Shown here one piece after another: positions 60,871 through 64,000 of a DNA stretch of 64,000 bases. Each line of letters opens with the position of its first letter. Positions within the stretch are counted from its first letter, which is position 1. Source of the stretch: Lithospermum erythrorhizon (Eukaryota > Streptophyta > Magnoliopsida > Boraginales > Boraginaceae); the NCBI GenBank assembly GCA_019722365.1, contig JADFUC010000064.1, positions 1 to 64,000 on the forward strand. Direction: 5' to 3'. Below the pieces are notes generated by a model. The model had not been told where the DNA came from, searched no databases, and saw only the letters and a program-made list of their open reading frames with translations. The translations under genes were made by a program, and so were the position numbers.

Positions 60871-61039
60871 GAATTTAGGATCACCGAGAATGGGGTAGTA
60901 TTTGATACGCCTCCACTTGAAATAGTCTGTTGTTTAGACATGATGATTGAGTCATATAACATAAACTTGGAAGCGGAATAAGCCCTAATGACTTAAAAGC
61001 AGGACATACAGCCGCGTGCAGTTGGGTCATATTAACGAG

Positions 61040-61880
61040 AACGAATCGAAACTCGGCTCGATTGGGATATTTGAAGGTTTCGATTATGAATCATACGATA
61101 AGTTTGAATCTTGCCTTTTAGGCGAAATGACTAAGTAAATGCCATTTAGTTCAATGAAGGGCAAGTGATTTGTGGGGATCATACACTCCGATGTATGGCA
61201 GGCCCGATGAACACATCTGCTTGAGAGGAGGTTACTTCACTTCATTACATTCTTGATGATTCACAGTAGATACGGTTTGTGTATCGATGAGACACGAAAC
61301 ATGAGATCTTTGAGGAAATTCAAGGGAGTTCCAAAATGAAGTACAAAACCAATTGAACAAGACAATAAAGATTCTCCGATGCGATAGAGGTGGAGAATAT
61401 TTGAGTCACAGTTCAATACTCATCTTAGAGAGTGTGTGCATTCTTTACAAGCTCGCTCCGGCGGAAACGCCACAACGTAATAAGTATGCAAGAAAGGAAT
61501 CGAACCCCATAACGTATAGTTCGATTACATGATGAAACCTATCGATCTACGATTAATTTAAGGCATATGCACTTCTAAAGCGCGACAACACCTTAAACAA
61601 ATATCCAACAAAGTCACGATGAAAACTCCCGTAGGCGTAGTTTGGGGAAGATTCCCCAGTTGGGTTTTTCTCGAGATTTTGGGAATTGTGAAGCTTATGT
61701 TAAAGAGATTAACAAGGGATAAACTTCGCCCCAAATCCGATAAATGCTATTTCATAGGATATCCAAAGGAAACAGTTGGTTACTACTTCTACCTAAAGCA
61801 TGAGAATAAAATCTTCATTGCTAAGACAAGAGTGTTCCTTGAAAAGGAATATATGTTCAGAAGGACTAGAAGTAATGGTG
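61040..61880 (+). pseudogene. Copia integrase, broken
   Basis: Near 61070 the frame reads GFDYESYDKFESCLLGEMTK, the pre-integrase block with the CxxC-type zinc motif (ESCLLGKMTK). Later pieces show HFITF and MIHSRYG (core with a catalytic Asp lost or shifted), ERRNR-like traces, and from 61619 a clean open stretch with DKLRPKSDKCYFIGYPKETV and GYYFY followed by FIAKTRVFLEKEY. The last stretch is the very conserved end of Copia integrase (KLxPKSxKCxFVGYPKxTxGYxFY). Confidence 0.9.
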
Positions 61881-62099
61881 TTAAATGCTTGATGAAACTC
61901 AAGTTGATAAGTGATGTCGATGGAAGTAATGCGGCCATCGACTCACCCGCAATTGGCACCTTCTTTCATAGAGATGAATGTGATCCACAAGAGTTATGGA
62001 AGAACCCGACCACCAGGAGATCAGCGAAGGGGATGGGCGTCCACGGGCAGGCGCTGGTATGGTGAAGCCTTCATCATTGAGGCAGCGAGCCCGGCACAA

Positions 62100-62960
62100 A
62101 GAAGCAATGAATAGCAAGAATCAGCGACATATGGCAAATAGCCATGCAATAAAGATAAGATTCTATGTGGTACCCAGGAGAACAAGGTTTGGTCACTTGT
62201 TGGATTTACAAATGGGGTTAAGCCTGATGAGATGTAAATGGGTATTTAAGAAGAAGCATGATAAAGACGGAAGCGTCGTGTTTTCAAATCTAGACTTGTA
62301 AGCGAAGGTTTCAAACAGGATTGCAGTAGTGAACTATGAGGCTCTACTCGCCGTGGCTATCTTGAGTATGGTGCAACCTCCGAGGGCTTTTACATGTCTA
62401 AAGGACCTAAGAAGGTATGCAAGTTTACAAAGGTCCATTTATGGTCTTAAGCCGAGCATCCGCGGTTGGAATCTGCGTTTTTGATGAATTAATTAAGATT
62501 TTGGTTTTATCGTAAGCGAAGAAAATTAGCACATTATACAAGAAGGTAAGTGGGAGATTCGTATCATTCATAGTCTGTATGTCGATGACATACTTATCAT
62601 TGGAAACAACGTAGAGTTCTTGAACTTCGGTCGAGGATTGCATTTGTGTAAGTATTTCTGATGAAGGACTTAGGCGAAGCCTTGATATTTGCTTGGAATA
62701 AAGATCCATCGAGATCGGGCGAGGAAGCTAATTGGTTTTGTCGGGATGCCTATGTGAATAAAGATGCGCAAAGGTTGACATGGTAATTCAAGAAGGGTAA
62801 TCTCCCAGTAAGGGCATGGGTTGACTCGGCGGAAGCGCGGTGTCCCAGCTACTTAGTCTTTGAGATGAACATAAAATGAAGAGACCTCCCATTTAGGCTA
62901 TAGGATCCGTCATGTATGCCATGTTATGCACTAGACTGATGTGTCTTATGCCTTGAGTAT
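62100..62960 (+). pseudogene. Copia reverse transcriptase, broken
   Basis: MRCKWVFKKKHDKDGSV (from 62230) is the start block of Copia RT (KWVFKxKxDxxGxV). LYVDDILIIGNNVE at about 62572-62613 is the intact catalytic YVDD motif. IGSVMYAMLCTRL near 62887 is the well-known block AIGSLMYAMLCTRPD. Frames change repeatedly, so there is no full enzyme. Confidence 0.92.
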
Positions 62961-63575
62961 AACAGGTAGATGCGAAACTGAAATCCCGAGGTGAGAACCC
63001 TTTGGATTGCGGTGAAGTGCGTTTGAAGTATCGAGAAGAACTAAAGATACTTTCTTGGTATATGGTGGGGAGATGATGAGTTAGTAGTCATAGAATTTCT
63101 TGATGCGATTTTCAAGCCAGCGAGAGGCGACTATAGTTCGATGCAGGTATGTATTTTGTCTCAGCGGTGGGCGGTATCTTGGAGGAGTTCAGCGGAGAAT
63201 CGCGTTTCGCGATTCTACCGGGAATACGAGTCGTCGCGTACGAAACTAAAGAAGCATGTTGGATTAAGAAATTCGTGGCGAGCTTGGTGTAGTACCTAGC
63301 GTTGAGGGACGGTTGAGGTTACTTTGGCTGACAATCTTGGGCGTGCTTCAAGCTAAAGAACCCGGCATTACAAATCCGGCGCGTGCCGAAAGTATCGCCC
63401 CTAATTAGAGATATGCTTAATAGAGGTGATATCCAAAGTATGTAAAGTAACCTTGAGGAGGCCAAATGCAATGACCCCTTTAAACCACTAAATCGAGGCC
63501 AAAGCGCTGATGAGCGTCGGCGAACATGGGTCTTGAAAGATGTCGCGGTGGTGTTGGAGTTAGAGTGGGTAGATA
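62961..63575 (+). pseudogene. Copia RNase H, broken
   Basis: EACWIKKFV (about 63252) matches the EAVWIRKFI helix, and the sequence at 63396-63480 corresponds to the end of the polyprotein (RGDIxxxKV and ADPLTKPL-like, out of frame). MGLERCRG at 63526 stands where Copia pol proteins usually stop (HxxxMGLR). Confidence 0.75.
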
Positions 63576-64000
63576 TGTATCTATTGTGTTATGTGAGCAA
63601 ATATCTGGCGAATATTGTTGCTTCTTATATTTGAGTACTCTTTGTTACTGCGTCTATATGTTTATATTTACATATAATATACATGTATTGTATCTCGATG
63701 GTGGCAACTAAAATCCACAGTTGATACATGTTTTACAGAGAGCTGACATGGTTGTTGATTATGCCTCTTGAGCTGAGAAACATAGGATGACCCAAAGGCC
63801 TTGGTGGGATATTTGATAGTTAGGGCGACAAGCATTATATGACTAACATGGTGTTTTGATTGAGTAAATGAAGATTGATCACGTTAGCACCAGGGGTAGA
63901 TAAATGCAGGTAATTTTAAGATGCATTATTTGGGGAGGCAAGCAATTCTAGAAGACTAATAATATATCACGTGTCCTATGATGATATTTGTTTAGAATTT
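63576..64000 (+). other. Copia 3' non-coding spacer
   Basis: ATATAATATACATGTATT (63673), CCAAAGGCCTTGG (63793), ATGACTAACATGGT and GATATTTGTTTAGAATTT (end) recur in the same order at 1190-1510. The 3' LTR should follow outside the window. Confidence 0.75.

Larger units (their letters stand above)
56677..64000 (+). mobile_element. Copia retrotransposon, decayed, continues past the right edge
   Basis: 5' LTR at 56677-57671, a leader of about 1.7 kb, then gag, protease, integrase, RT and RNase H in the Copia order, then the 3' non-coding stretch that also occurs at 1190-1510. After the LTR, GTGTGACCTCGAGCC may be a damaged primer-binding site related to the initiator Met tRNA (TGGTATCAGAGCC type). 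All genes are frame-broken. Confidence 0.85.

Noticed and set aside
1..64000. tRNA, rRNA or snRNA genes
   Set aside because: No A/B-box tRNA arrangement, rRNA block or snRNA promoter was recognised by reading; a tRNAscan or Rfam search would be decisive.

Overview
The window is nuclear DNA of a flowering plant, probably a dicot. Three things show this: spliced genes with GT-AG introns, a nuclear gene for a plastid ribosomal protein with a transit peptide, and plant-type transposons of almost every class (Copia, Athila, a second Ty3/gypsy element, PIF/Harbinger, hAT, MULE, Stowaway-like MITEs). I cannot name the species. Host DNA is strongly AT-rich; the retroelement blocks at about 39-47 kb and 58-64 kb are clearly richer in G+C. 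No tRNA, rRNA, CRISPR or bacterial operon structure was seen.

Layout. 1-2865: 3' end of a Copia element with its 3' LTR, inserted into an Athila-like Ty3 element (2866 to about 7990). 8069-11698: decayed two-gene PIF/Harbinger element. 13050-13372: two exons of a broken SPRY-domain gene. 13590-16670: decayed hAT element edged by a 32-bp minisatellite. 17.4-18.7 kb: a MITE and a hAT-type terminus. 20538-21583 (minus): intact three-exon gene for a 179-residue plant protein of unknown function, with a probable 5'-UTR exon near 22.6-22.8 kb. 22.8-33.5 kb: mostly AT-rich intergenic DNA with MITEs and a TIR element. 33540-37229 (minus): intact four-exon gene for plastid ribosomal protein L15. About 39.1-47.1 kb: decayed Ty3/gypsy element with LTRs, gag, protease, RT, RNase H and integrase remnants in order, split between protease and RT by a Copia-type LTR. 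47654-50833 (minus): broken acyl-ACP-thioesterase-like (MKS2/ATL type) gene. 52.2-56.6 kb: decayed MULE and an opposite-strand GRF zinc-finger ORF. 56677-64000: Copia element of the same family as at the left edge, running out of the window.

Only two host genes look functional: plastid L15 (translation in plastids) and the 179-residue protein. They are not an operon and have no visible functional link. The rest is transposon history, two host pseudogenes and unassigned AT-rich DNA. I found no convincing new biological system. The most specific oddities are two local duplications in intron 1 of the L15 gene that copy both splice junctions, a broken thioesterase gene with a transposon in an intron, and a GRF-finger/coiled-coil/TM ORF beside the MULE. 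The transposon genes decay by indels yet keep many CpGs, so consensus errors in repeats must be considered before any frameshift is read as biology.
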